64,000 bases of DNA from Lucinisca nassula (taxonomy: Eukaryota; Mollusca; Bivalvia; Lucinida; Lucinidae): assembly GCA_963580285.1 (NCBI GenBank), contig OY757010.1, positions 220,305,234 to 220,369,233 of the forward strand, given 5' to 3'. The notes under the pieces are model-generated. The model worked only from the letters and a program-made list of their open reading frames with translations, was not told the DNA's origin and ran no database searches. This document shows positions 31,440 through 42,656 of this stretch, piece by piece. How positions within the stretch are numbered: the first letter of the stretch is position 1; every line of letters begins with the position of its first letter. A program made the position numbers and the translations under genes.

Positions 31440-31640
31440 AATAACACTCGAAAGGATTATGTAGAGATAGTATCTGGGACCCAAATGCAGTGGCCCGAAA
31501 TGAAGAATTTGATAAAGTTCAGAATAGAGCTGCTAGATCTGTAAGAAGCAATTACTGCTTTGAAACTGAGAGCATGACTGGAATACAAAGAAAATTAAGA
31601 TCGGAGTTTCTCAAGAAAGGAGAAGAAACAGTAGGCTGAT
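31440..31640 (+). pseudogene. LINE RT C-terminal fragment
   Basis: SIWDPNAVARNEEFDKVQ, NRAARSVRSNYCFETES and TGIQRKLRSEFL match the post-RT region of non-LTR retrotransposons (usually EYASxVWDPH..LExVQRRAAR). Broken and partial. Confidence 0.65.
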
Positions 31641-32066
31641 ACTTTTTTGCTTATTCAAAAGGAGTTCTGCTGCGCGGTATTTGTTGCACGGATCAGCTGT
31701 TTGTCTGGTTAGTGCATGCGCGATAACGGTATATCATGAACCAGCTACCATCGAAAACACACGTATATATCGATGGCTCTAAAATCTGTGTTTTAGTACT
31801 GTTTTTATCATTCATATATTGTGGAAATGTGTTAATTGGATGCCGAGGACATTACAATTATGGTACTGCGGTCATCTCGCTAGAAAGGTTTTGACTTGTA
31901 TTGTTTTATCAAGTTTTATATAAAATCTTTTGTTTACTATTGAACCGTCAATTGAGTTAGTGAGTACAGTTTACTGTGCTTCCGTTTCTATTGTTAACCT
32001 GGATAGTGAGAACAGTTAAGCGTCTGATCATTACTCACCGTGTGAAATAGCAAAGGATATACAAAA

Positions 32067-33073
32067 ATGAAAAATGCGGAAAACGAAAAGGCGCTGCCTA
32101 GTACAGATTCTGTCGAATCTATAGCTGAGGTTGATGACCTACCCAGATCTAAGTACTTAGAAATTATTCAGTCACTCACAACGAATGAACTAAAATGATT
32201 CAATAAAACCCGTTATAAGGCGTTGATCAAATCTGACTTTCAAGATATGCTGCCAGACACCGACCAAACACTCATGGAAGACAGAGCACATTACATCTCA
32301 AATATGCTCAACAATGAAGTCCCGAATGTCAGGGGACGCATCAGAAATAAATATTCAGGAGCGTCAAAAGAAACAACAGACAAAATGGCAGCATCAGAAA
32401 CAAGACATCAAATCACAAACAAAGAGATCAAAAACAGCACCTTACACAGAACAGCATGGGACAGATATCACGGAAACGATCTTGTGCGAGCTAAATACCA
32501 CGCTAGCTGAGCCAAATTATACACTGAACTCAACAGTAACTTTGTCACAGTTGGACGCCACTTACGAAGAATATTTAATTGCTTCAAATGCTGACGATAG
32601 TATCACTATCGCCAAATGTGTTCATCAAACACAACAGAAAGACAAATTTGAAACAAAGACAACCTCTAAACAGAAAGGAAAACAGCGAAAGTCAAACAAA
32701 AAAAAAACAGAGGACGATAGTGACATAGAAGAATGTCAAGGTGAAACGATCAGGTGTAATATCTGTATGGAGTGGTTGCATACCACCTGTATGAACATAT
32801 CAGATATCGACAGTGTCGGAGCGTGGGTCTGTCCTGATTGTAGAAAATTGCCACGTACCGTTAACTGTATGAAAGCTCAACTGGAAACCTTGTTGATTAC
32901 CACGACACAAATAGTTTCCCAGCTCAATTCCCTTTCTTCGACTTTTGATAACAAAATCAGTCATCTTAATGACAGACTAACAGTCTTGTCCAATCAGCAA
33001 AAATGCGTCGATGAATCAAGTAAGACTCTCTTTCCGACATTAATCACGATATCGGTGTTCTAAAATCAGACTT
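32067..33073 (+). pseudogene. LINE ORF1, N-terminal part with PHD-like finger
   Basis: Starts at ATG 32067 (MKNAENEKALPSTDS). A TGA at 32196-32198 and a frame change near 32450-32500 break it. The lysine-rich stretch KTTSKQKGKQRKSNKKK precedes a PHD-type cluster, IRCNICMEWLHTTCMN ... AWVCPDC, in which the usual first CxxC pair is not clearly present. A heptad-like helix follows (LNSLSSTFDNKISHLNDRL). This is the RNA-binding partner protein of a CR1-like LINE. The frame stops at the insertion of a Naiad tail after LKSD. Confidence 0.75.
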
Positions 33074-33573
33074 CTGTCTCTGGTCGGGCTCATCGGTGTC
33101 TAACTGTTGGTTTTCTTTTGCTCCAGCATTTCAGTGGTTTCTTGCTGTCGAGTCCTCACCGTTGTCTCACCTCTGTGGTTCTTTGCGTTTTGTGTTCACG
33201 GAGATGTTGCAGGCCTTCATGCGGACTGAACAAATTATTTGTCTAAATCGCGACGGAAGTAAGGGCGAGGATTGTGGCCACGTAAAATCGATTTAAGCCC
33301 CCCAGTGGAAATCTTCCACTGACCGTTCCAAGGCGGCTCTTCTGTGGCGATTTATTTATGTTTTTTACTTACTGTGTGTATCACTTGTGTCTTTTAATTT
33401 TGGATGGCCATATGGCCAATTTGTGGGAAAGCAACTGTCCTTATTGCCTTCCTTTGTTTAGGTTTCCATTATGGTCTGGTCGCTTAATGTTTGTATTTCT
33501 TTCCCTTTGGTGTCTTTTATGGGTGGAGTAAGTTAATTGTATCAATTCCTGATCTTTGTTTTACTTCTACTTA
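33074..33573 (+). repeat. Naiad 3' tail (upstream copy), sense
   Basis: From CTGTCTCTGGTCGGGCTCAT to TTTTACTTCTACTT. It precedes a 5'-truncated Naiad body, giving the tail-body-tail arrangement known as a pseudo-LTR in Penelope-like elements. Confidence 0.85.
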
Positions 33574-34088
33574 GTCGCTTTCCATTGATAACCAATCTGA
33601 AATTATTGAAGCTTTTAGCTCCACTTCTAGATATTTAGATGATCTATTAAATATTGATAATACCTATTTCGATGGTTTGATAAGTCATATTTACCCCCCA
33701 GAACTTCAGTTAAATAAAGCAAACTATTCTGATACCGAGGCCCCGTTTTTTGATTTACATCTATCTATTGTAGATGGGTTTGTTTCGTGCAAAATTTATG
33801 ATAAACGCGATGCCTTTGATTTTGAGATTGTAAATTTTCCTGTTTTGGATGGTGATGTTCCTCGTGCGCCATCCTATGGCGTTTAAATTTCGCAATTAAT
33901 TCGATTTGCTAGAGTGTGTAGTCATGTAACTGACTTCAACACTCGTAATAAATTATTAACGGCTAAACTTCTTAAGCAGGAATGTTTGGCGGCGGTAAAA
34001 CGTCTCCCTGCCTTACATAATAGTGTAGATTATATTTTCTTGTCCTTTGGGATCATTGATTATATTGTAGAATTTTGAAAATATCTGA

Positions 34089-34134
34089 GGGTCACTGATG
34101 AGGCCTAATTGGCCGAAACTAGCTAGTCTGGCCC
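34089..34134 (+). ncRNA. Hammerhead ribozyme, type I
   Basis: Stem I GGGTCA pairs with TGGCCC (one G-U). Then CTGATGA, stem II GGCC/GGCC with loop TAATT, GAAA, a minimal stem III CTA-GC-TAG, and the cleavage dinucleotide TC. All core bases match the hammerhead consensus; the tiny helix III is typical of the motifs reported in Penelope-like elements and animal retrozymes. Confidence 0.9.
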
Positions 34135-34349
34135 AGAAAACATGTACACTCCATATTTTTCACTTCTGTGGTGTATTCCTTGCTTCCAAAGGATAACCCG
34201 TTTATAGAACATATTTAACTTCACTACAGCTGGTGTGTGGGAATGTGTGGCGGCGGTAAAACGTCTCCTTCTCCTACATCATAGTGTAGATTTTATTTTC
34301 TTGTCCTTTGGGATCATTGATTCCATTGTGGAATTTTGAAAATATCTGA

Positions 34350-34395
34350 GGGTCACTGATGAGGCCTAATTGGCCGAAACTAGCTAGTCTGGCCC
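34350..34395 (+). ncRNA. Hammerhead ribozyme, type I (second unit)
   Basis: Identical core to 34089-34134, exactly 261 bp downstream. Confidence 0.9.
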
Positions 34396-34819
34396 AGAAA
34401 ACATGTACACTCCATATTTTCACTTCTGTGGTGTATTCCTTGCTTCCAAAGGATAACCCTTTTATAGAACATATTATCGGTACCATTAACTACGCAAAGA
34501 CTTTTCAAAATTTTAAAGACGCCATTCTGATTTAATTTCAAAATTCAATATTGGACTTAAATCTCTTCTGCAACAAGGGGTATCGGAACCCGAATTTTAT
34601 GGTGACATAGTATATAAATTCAGAAAAATATATAACCGCAATGACTTCAGCACCCAATTTCGTAAAATCATTCTTCGATATAAAAAGATTGGGTACAACA
34701 TGGATGTTATACGACAGACTGCATGCATGGTAGTTAACCCAATCACGGTTGGCAGCTTGGCTTCCCTCTTTAATTGCACGCCGGTGCGTCAGGCTTCAGA
34801 TTCTATGACGGTTCCAACG

Positions 34820-35405
34820 TAAAGGCTTATTGAGAATTATAGAGAGATCTAATTCAAGGTAATGTTGGTTGGTGCCTGATGCTATGTCTCTGGTCGGGCC
34901 CATCGGAGTCTAACTGTTGGTTTTCTTTTGCTCCAGCATTTCAGTGGTTTCTTTTTGTCGAGTCCTCACCGTTGTCTCACCTCTGTGGTTCTTTGATTAT
35001 TTGTGTTCACGGAGATGTTGCACTGATCAGTTAGGAGGCCTACATGCGGACTGAACAAATTATTTGTCTAAATCGCGACGGAAGTAAGGGCAAAGATTGT
35101 GGCCACGTAAAATTGATTTAAGCCCCCAGTGGAAATCTTTCCACTGACCGTTCCAAGGCGGTTTTTCTGTGGCGATTTATTTATGTTGTTGTTTGTTACT
35201 TACTGTGTGTATCACTTGTGTCTTTTTATTTTGGATGGCCATATGGCCATTTTGTGGGAAAGTAACTGTCATTATGGCCTTCCTTTGTTTAGGTTTCCAT
35301 TATGGTCTGGTCGCTTAATGTTTGTGTTTCTTTCCCTTTGGTGTCTTTGGTGGGTGGAGTAAGTTAATTGTATCGATTCCTGATCTTTGTTTTACTTCTA
35401 CTTTA
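34820..35405 (+). repeat. Naiad 3' tail following its own RT
   Basis: Runs from the TAA of the RT through AATGTTGGTTGGTGCCTGAT, ATGTCTCTGGTCGGGCCCAT and CCACTGACCGTTCCAAGG to TTTTACTTCTACTTT. The segment from stop codon to tail is shared with 47623 and 54361, which shows the tail is part of Naiad. Confidence 0.88.
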
Positions 35406-35738
35406 GATAAAAGAGCAGACATTATAATTTCAAAATCGCAGTGCTTCTTAGACAAAATTAAGGCAACACCAGACCTGGTCGGTCATTCAGTTAAAACACC
35501 CATCAACAATAAAACTGGCTCGGATGACGTTATTGTTATTGATAACCACTCCCAAGATAATGCCCATAAAACAATCCAAAGCAGAAACATGTCGTCCAAT
35601 ACAGAAATTATAGCTCCACAACCAAAACCAAAACCTTCAACTGAGGCTGATCCAAATGATCGCTCTAAAACTTCTATAACTTATAAAACAAAGCCGGCAG
35701 ACCTTACACTGATTACTGGGTCATGCATATTGCGAGGC
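35406..35738 (+). pseudogene. LINE ORF1, middle part
   Basis: DKRADIIISKSQCFLDKIKA, VIVIDNHSQDNAHKT and TLITGSCILRGL. The linker leads into the first block of the SGNH-like domain (the GSCILRG region, position of the usual GDS block). It joins in frame to 33073 if the intervening Naiad material is left out. It ends at a second Naiad tail insertion. Confidence 0.7.
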
Positions 35739-36265
35739 TTGATGCTCTGTCTCTGGTCGGGCCCATCGGAGTCTAACTGTTGGTTTTCTTTTGCTCCAGC
35801 ATTTCAGTGGTTTCTTGCTGTCGAGTCCTCACCGTTGTCTCACCTCTGTGGTTCTTTGATTTTTGTGTTCACGGAGATGTTGCACTGATGAGTTAGGAGG
35901 CCTTCATGCGGACTGAACAAATTATTTGGTTAAATCGCGACGGAAGTAAGGGCGAGGATTGTGGCCACGTAAAATCGATTTAAGCCCCCCAGTGGAAATC
36001 TTCCACTGACCGTTCCAAGGCGGCTCTTCTGTGGCGATTTATTTATGTTGTTGTTTGTTACTTACTGTGTGTATCACTTCTGTCTTTTTGTTTTGAATGG
36101 CCACATGGCCATTTTGTGGGAAAGTAACTGTCCTTATGGCCTTCCTTTGTTTAGGTTTCCATTATGGTCTTGTCGCTTAATGTTTGTATTTCTTTCCCTT
36201 TGGTGTCTTTTATGGGTGGAGTAAGTTAATTGTATCGATTCCTGATCTTTGTTTTACTTCTACTT
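35739..36265 (+). repeat. Naiad 3' tail, near full-length solo copy
   Basis: GATGCTCTGTCTCTGGTCGG at the start and TTTTACTTCTACTTT at the end, 527 bp with no RT attached. It divides the SGNH-like domain of LINE ORF1. Confidence 0.87.
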
Positions 36266-36820
36266 TGAAACCAAATTCTTGGCCAAAAATATACGAGTAA
36301 AATGTTTCAAATCAGTTAAAATTGAAAGTCTTAAAGACGCCTTGAACAAAATGGGGTATAAGAGCATTGTTTTACACGTTGGTGGCCAGGATATTGATAG
36401 TAAGATCTCAAAGAACACGTTCAGGGAAAAATATCTAGGGCTTATTGAATATCTGCAGCTGAAGGGTACGTCTCAGGAATCCTACCGAGGAGTCATACTG
36501 ATGTTAAATCATACAATGGCGTCCTTAAAACGCTTTGTGAATCACGAGAAGTGGAATGCATTGATAACCACGACTCGTTCATTTTAGCATCAGGATCTCT
36601 TCCCTTTGATTTCTTCTATCCTGACAGGATACATCTGAAATTCCCAGGCACACGAGCTCTCGTACGTAATATCAACGATCGCATCACAGTCTTGCCTAAA
36701 AGAGATGATTGTCGATCAGAAATCAGCCAAGAACCAGGTTCAAGCAGTTTTCGAAACAACAGTTTTCAAACAAAACAAGCGCCAAGGAAGAAACCGAAGG
36801 CACATATTGCAACACTGTGA
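36266..36820 (+). pseudogene. LINE ORF1, SGNH-like domain
   Basis: FLAKNIRVKCFKSVKIESL, YKSIVLHVGGQDID (Blocks II/III), then in the next frame ECIDNHDSFILASGSLPFDF and FYPDRIHLKFPGTRALVRNI, where D-xIH carries the catalytic Asp-His pair of SGNH hydrolases. A frameshift lies near 36550. Such esterase-like domains occur in ORF1 of CR1 and related LINEs. The C-terminus is basic. Confidence 0.75.
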
Positions 36821-36884
36821 ATATAGGTCTAGGACCAGCAAATCTCCATCAACAAATACTGGATCCAATTTTGGATCCTTCACT

Positions 36885-37256
36885 GCAGCTGGTGTTGTGC
36901 CGTGCGGCGGCCGTAAAACGTCTCCCCGTACATCAACCATAGTGCAGTTTATATTTTACTTTTGGTCCTTTGAGATCAGCGTGAATATTCTGAGAAATCG
37001 GAAATAAATTATTGGTTTAGACTCATATTCTAGACAGGTTTTTAATTATTTGGACCCCATTTTGATTTATATCAGTCTTTGAATCGACTGCCTATTCGAA
37101 ATTCGCAAAATTGCAGTATGTTTCCTCTGGCTTTCTTTGCCGGATCATTACAGGGTCACTGATGAGGCTTTATTAGCCGAAACTACGTAGTATGACCCAT
37201 CTTCTTTCTTATGAATGTTTTCATTGCTCTTAAAGGAACTCATTTTTGATTTTTAT
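36885..37256 (+). repeat. Hammerhead (retrozyme-like) monomer, 383 bp subfamily
   Basis: CTTCACTGCAGCTGGTGTTG, GGCCGTAAAACGTCTCCCCG and TTGATTTTTATTTGAGATAC. It is a single plus-strand unit of the family found as a minus-strand tetramer at 51149. It sits between LINE ORF1 and ORF2. Confidence 0.87.
37153..37198 (+). ncRNA. Hammerhead ribozyme, type I
   Basis: Stem I GGGTCA/TGACCC (perfect), CTGATGA, stem II GGCT/AGCC with loop TTATT, GAAA, stem III CTA-CG-TAG, cleavage dinucleotide TA. Complete consensus core. Confidence 0.9.
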
Positions 37257-37539
37257 TTGAGATACTGGGCCTAGTCTGTTCTGAATGTAACTCTTTAAAT
37301 TGTTGCGAATTGGATCATACATATTTTGCACACAGTACAAATACCAATAATATGGATCATAATGAGTCATTCGAACATGAACATGACCTTACTAGCGATA
37401 CAGAATTCGATTCAGTATATCAAATATCTTCCCTTGCTCTTGACCCAAGGTCCCACTCTGTCCAAAACAACATTGGTACACACAGCACACATACCGAGAG
37501 TTAAACTGGGGCCGCAATAAGTGCAATACCTCATGATAA

Positions 37540-40500
37540 TAATTCTGTAAGTCAGCATTTTTGCATAACTTAGAATACAAAAGACGTGGAGTCCATATTT
37601 GCAATTTCATTATCAGACACTTGAAACCTAAATTACATGACGTTAAAATCCTTCTAAACAATGCAAACCAAGTCGACATTTTGGGCTTTGTCAAACCTTT
37701 TTAGATGAGAAAGCTGATGACAAAATCCTTAGCATAGATGGCTATCAGTTTGAAAGATAAGATCGCGAAAGTTGCAGCCAAATTTCTCAAAACCACGGAG
37801 GAGGTATTGTAATTTATATTGCCAATTATATTAATTACTTAAGACGAACCGATCTTGAAACCTCAGATATTGAGTCGATTTGGATCGAGATCAAAATGCC
37901 AAATAGCAAATCATTTTTAGTTTGTTCAGTCTATAGACCTCCATCGGCTAATGCGGAATTGATTGAAAACTTTTCTCGTCAAATTGACAACTCTACGGTT
38001 GTATGCTCAGAAATCTATTTAATGGGCGATTTCAATATTTTTTTTTTTTTGGTTTTGGGTTTTACGGTCCTTTCAAGATTATTTCACTCATATCGAGCCG
38101 ATCGTTAATCAGAGGTGGGCGAAAACCGGAGTACCCGGCGAAAAACCACCTGACCTTCCGTTGCAGAACTTGGCGTCTCACACGTGGCCCGAGCGAGGCT
38201 CGAACCTACGGCGGTAAGAGACCTAATGACTAAGAGTTAGCGCTCTTATCCACTAGGCCACGGAGGCCCGTACGATTTCAATATACTATAGACATACGTC
38301 GAGGTATGCTTTTAAACAACAGTTGGAAACATCAAGTGGAACTACACGATTTCGCCCAGCTAATTAATGAGCCCACCAGGGTAACGGCTCATTCAGAAAA
38401 AAATAATTGATCATATAAATGCTCTGGACTCCTCAATAATTTCAGAAGTATTTGTCCAAACAATCGCTATCAGTGACCAATCTGTTTTACGTGGTCAGTA
38501 TCCAAAAAGCAACTGAAGCGACATTCTCATCTATCCATACAATAAAGAGGCTACAAAAAAAACAATGAAGATCAATTCTTATCTGACCTGTCAACAGCTT
38601 TAAGCTGCATACAAATTTCAACTGATACAAACATGAATTTTTCCTTATGGTCTAAAACATTCATGGAAGTCTTAGACAAGCATGCATCCCTTAAATCAAA
38701 TCGCGTGAAACGTGAAACACAACCGGACTGGTAAAACGACGATATTAAGAATGCAGCCTTGAAAAGAAATACCTTTCACAAACAGAAGAATTGGAGCCAA
38801 TATAAGTTTTGGAGAAACAAAGCAAATAAACTAATACAAAATTAAAAAAAAACAGTTCTTTGCGAATGCCGTCCAAGAAAATAAACCCAGTTTTTTCTTA
38901 TGGAAACATGTAAAACAAATAAGCAAGTGAATGGGAACCTCCAAAATCCCGGACGAACTGATTGTAGACAATGAGGTGTTTACCTCTCCTTCAGACATTG
39001 TTAATAAATTGAATTCTTATTTTGCCAATATAAGTTATCGTCTTAAGACATCTCATGAATCGAAAACCTCAACTGATTGCGATTTTCAAAAACTGAACGA
39101 GTTTGTCCAGGCACGCATTCCTGGTAATACGTGCTTCAAAATACCATTGATTGATATAACAAGTTTAACAGCGGTTATAAAAACACTAGATGTTAAGAAG
39201 GTCACTGGCCTAGATGGCTTGTCTCCCAAAATCCTTAAGTTGGCCTGTGGACGTTGTGACGCCAAGTCTTGTACAGCTTTTAAATATAAGCTTTCAAAAT
39301 GGTCCATTCCCAGATATTTTGAAATCAGCCAAACTTTATTTAATTCATAAGAATGGTGCAAAAAACGAGCCCTCTACCTATCGGCCAATTTCTATTCTCC
39401 CAGTTATCTCAAAAATAATAGAAAAACATGTCACAAAGCATCTATTTGGTTTTCTCAATAAATATAAATTACTTCATAAGGCTCAATCTGGATTTCGCCA
39501 GAGGCACTCTTGTAACACTGCTTTGATAAATTTAGTTGATGAATGGCTTAAAAGTATAGACAAAGGAGATATTAATGGTGCTGTCTTTTTTTATCTTAAG
39601 AAAGCATTTGGTGTAGTTAATCACGATAAACTACTGCAAAAGATTGCCTATAATAGTTTGGACAATACATCATTAAACTGGATTGCTTCTTACATTTCAA
39701 ACAGGAATCAGTGTAGTGTTGAGAAAAATCTAAGCTCTGCGAGACAGACAGTGCAATCTGGTGTCCCGCAAGGTTCAGTATTGGGGCCAGTTTTATTTAT
39801 TCTGTTCATAAACGATTTGCCTGTATATACAAGAGAAGCCGATGTCGATATCTATGCTGACGATACAACTATTCATTCGTCCAATAAAGACCTTATAATA
39901 TTAGAATCAAAACTCCAAAGCGGAACATCTGGGTTTATTGAATGGTGCCAGGCAAACTAGGAATTCGGCACAATTTGGCACGAAAGGGGCAGTTCGATTT
40001 ATATATTGAAAATGAAGTCATACAAACCGTTACACAACAAAAATACTGGGTGTTATAATTGATAAGAATCTTAGCTGGGACAAACAAGTTGATTCTGTTT
40101 GTCTTAATATATCACGAAGCATAACACTTTTGAAACTTTTATCAAAATACATGGACATACCAAACATGAAATTATACTACAATTCATATATTGTACCAAT
40201 AATGGATAAGGGGTGTCTTATTTGGGGAAGATGTACCAAAATAAATATGCTTAGAATTATAAGGCTTCAAAAACGAGCAGCAAGAATCATCTTGAAAGCT
40301 GATATTATGACCCCTTCAGATGAAATGTTCAGAGAATTAAATTGGTTAACGTTTCGAAAAAGGGTCCAATATCATTCGAATTTTATGGTTTTCAAGGCTC
40401 TCAACGGTTTAACGCCAGAATACATCAGTGACATTTTTACAAAAGATTCACATACACATACCCGAAACTTACGATCAGCTGATATTGAGCCGTTACGAGT

Positions 40501-40658
40501 TCCTAGCTCTTAAACAAACGTTTTTGAAAATTCATTTTCGATTTCAGCAGCTAAACTATGGAACATATTGCCATTAGATATTCGAAATACTTCCGGCCTG
40601 AATGCTTTCAAGAATTCGCTTAAGGCTCACCTTCTACAAGCAAATCACTCAGTATAAA
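37540..40658 (+). pseudogene. LINE ORF2, endonuclease and reverse transcriptase
   Basis: Endonuclease region: KADDKILSIDGYQFER, GGGIVIYIANYINYL, VCSVYRPPSANAEL and LMGDFNI (interrupted there by a SINE). RT region: VTGLDGLSPKILKLA, YRPISILPVISKIIEKHV, SGFRQRHSCNTALINLV, QSGVPQGSVLGPVLF and the catalytic IYADDTTIH near 39855. C-terminal region: IWGRCTKINMLRIIRLQKRA, ELNWLTFRKRVQYHS and AAKLWNILPLDIRN. Frameshifts (for example near 39240 and 39960) and stops (40511-40513) show decay. The domains and order suit a CR1/L2-type element. Confidence 0.85.
38039..38272 (-). repeat. SINE family E inserted in LINE endonuclease
   Basis: A minus-strand SINE with a tRNA-like head (CCTCCGTGGCCTAGTGGATA and GGTTCGAGCC read on minus) and an oligo-A tail, flanked by a perfect 12 bp duplication CGATTTCAATAT at 38027-38038 and 38273-38284. 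It interrupts the GDFN motif. Confidence 0.92.
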
Positions 40659-41525
40659 CATTTTTTTCACTTATTATCCCTCCTCTGAACCAGGTAGTCA
40701 CCTTGATACTTTAACTTTAATAATAATAATAATAATAATCTTGCTGACCGGGTGCAGTGTATTTTTGTAAATTAATCGCCTAATATGGGGTCTGCGAGAA
40801 ATTGCTAATCCACGATTCAACCAGCCAATTTCCCTATGTTCCTTTCTGTAATTATTGGACAATGAGACAAGAACTGCTCGCCATATATCGTCATGTTCGA
40901 TGCCCAGCGAGTGTGGACTGTACGTACAGCTGGTATATTTACATGAAGCTGGTGGGTTTAACGTTACTTTCAATGTAAACGAGCAGTGCTTGAATTGCAG
41001 GAGGAGGAGCCATCTCTCTAAGCTACACTATCATGATATGAGCTCCTCCTCTTGGGATTATGTCACTGCTGTGACATTTGCATCCCTGTTTTGTCACGCA
41101 CTACACATCTGTAATATGCTTAACAATTCGTGGTTAATGCTTTCCATTCTCAGTGCCATATTTTTAGTCTCCATCCAAAAATGGTATGTCAATACTATCT
41201 TTTACAGTTCAGCTGTTCATAAACACCGAAAAAATTATTTTACAACATACTTTAGCATGTGAATAATATTCTTTTTTTACCAGTTTGATATCTTACTAGA
41301 ATAGCCTCGGATTAATTTTATGTCAGTTAACATTTACTGTAACACAAACTCATAAGATTTCGTTTTAGTATTCCTAGACTTTGGCCTATGTGTAATGTTA
41401 GTGTATATATTGTATATAATACCTTGTGTTTTATTTGTTGTATGGAGGACCATATAGAAGATTAGTTTTTTATACTAAATTTGCAATTCTCTGGAAATAA
41501 AGACTTTATTATTCTTATTATTATA

Positions 41526-42355
41526 TGCATGAACATGTTCAGAGTTTCTGGTGCAGGAATTGTAATGTAGTGTATACGTTTTGTTAACCGTATTGTAGAT
41601 GTTCGTTATTGTTTCTAGGCACTTTGTTGAGAAGAAGTTGAGATCCGCTGCTCGCTGCTCTACGTGATCAGGTGTTGGACGAGCCATCGGGTTGTAGAGC
41701 CAAGCAAAGGTGGGCAAAATCCGGAATACGAATAGGCACCGCCCGAACGACTATAAAAGAGAAATGGTACCTACTCACATCACAATCTAGAAGTCAGGGG
41801 TTCGACAACGGACAAATGTATGTTAGAGTTCTCCATATGACCCCAGTGGTTAACTGGGACTTGAAGTCCATATACGCGGTCTAGTGAGAATCATCGACCA
41901 GTTCACTAGTGAAATATTTTAAGTCACCTGAAGTGGAAGTGCTCAAACCTGCATTTTTCTTTTGGTTGTTGTTGTTGTTTTGTGGTTTGTGTTACTTGTT
42001 TCTATATGACTTTCACGTCGCGGTTCCGAGCGTAAACCTCTGTTTTGCCTTCGCAACAGCGCCATGAAATGATATAGAAACAAATATTCTGTTAGTGTTA
42101 GTGTCAATCGTTATGTATTGTTGTATATAGTTATTGTTTACTTAATAATAATTAATGCCTCGCATATGACATATTCTTTGTGATTTGCCCTCAATTGGCC
42201 GTTCACTTGTCGGAGATGGCCCCTGGTCGTCTTGTCAGCATGTTGGTTTGCGGGACGCCGTAACACTTCATGTAACACTGACAATGAAGTACTGGACATA
42301 AATGAATTAAGGTACTCAGAGTTTGCAGTTCAATTAACATTTCCACTATCTGAAC
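41526..42355. other. No gene; possible SINE remnant
   Basis: Around 41640-41890 there are weak SINE-like traces (GGGGTTCGACAACGG, CTCCATATGACCCCAGTGGT). The rest shows nothing supported. Confidence 0.4.
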
Positions 42356-42656
42356 ATCACGAAAACACACCTATATAATTTTGCGCCCTCACCCTTGAAC
42401 CACACTTTTTTAAAGTAAAACTGGGGTTTACTGGGGTAAACCTTATTTTTCTTATTTCTTCTCTAAAATACTCGTTAGAACCAGAACCGCTTCGATGAGG
42501 CGGTTCTAACGAGTACCACAATGTAATAATGGCGGTTCTAACGAGTACCTACAATCTAAATTTTATAGCAGAAATAAGAAAAATATCACAATTTTTCATC
42601 TTCAAATGTTTGTGTTTTCGGCGGTAAAGTTTACAATATATTTATATAGGCCTATT
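42356..42656 (-). repeat. Palindromic MITE M1 subfamily 1
   Basis: ATCACGAAAACACACCTATA at the left and TTCGGCGGTAAAGTTTACAA then TATAGGCC at the right. The central foldback GAACCGCTTCGATGAGGCGGTTC is followed by an extra copy of GGCGGTTCTAACGAGTACC, an internal duplication. Confidence 0.75.

Larger units (their letters stand above)
33977..34467 (+). repeat. Hammerhead (retrozyme-like) dimer, 261 bp subfamily
   Basis: Two tandem units offset by 261 bp (GGCGGCGGTAAAACGTCTCC at about 33988 and 34249). Each contains a complete type I hammerhead core, and the second unit is cut short. They share GTAAAACGTCTCC and the ribozyme region with the 383 bp subfamily at 51149. Confidence 0.88.
33574..34819 (+). 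pseudogene. Naiad RT fragment split by a hammerhead dimer
   Basis: The body begins mid-RT (SLSIDNQSEIIEAFSSTSRY), includes the catalytic YLDDLLNIDN and continues through KIYDKRDAFDFEIVNFP and VTDFNTRNKLLTAKLL. A TAA replaces Tyr near 33884. At 33977 the frame is cut by a two-unit hammerhead repeat and resumes at about 34468 (tatcggtacc) to finish at TVPT-TAA, 34819. It is the downstream member of a tandem Naiad insertion that itself sits inside LINE ORF1. Confidence 0.85.
31641..41525 (+). mobile_element. Long CR1/L2-like LINE with nested insertions
   Basis: Probable 5' UTR 31641-32066; ORF1 from 32067 in three pieces (to 33073, 35406-35738, 36266-36820); ORF2 about 37540-40658; 3' UTR to about 41525, ending in AATAAAGACTTTATTATTCT and an ATTATT tail. 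Insertions are Naiad pieces (33074-35405 and 35739-36265), a hammerhead repeat (36885-37256) and a SINE (38039-38272). Without these the element is ~6.1 kb. PHD finger plus SGNH-like esterase in ORF1 and endonuclease plus RT in ORF2 fit CR1/L2 LINEs. Frameshifts and stops show it is dead. A TAA-rich microsatellite at 40718-40738 could mark an alternative 3' end. Confidence 0.75.

Noticed and set aside
35129..35362. Repeated ~77-residue open frame (also 31018-31239 and 60602-60835 on minus)
   Set aside because: It recurs only because it lies in the Naiad 3' tail, reads into different frames and is missing in other copies; no protein features.
40855..41262. 135-codon open frame after the LINE
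   Set aside because: No recognisable domain; the region ends in AATAAA and an ATTATT tail and is better explained as LINE 3' UTR.
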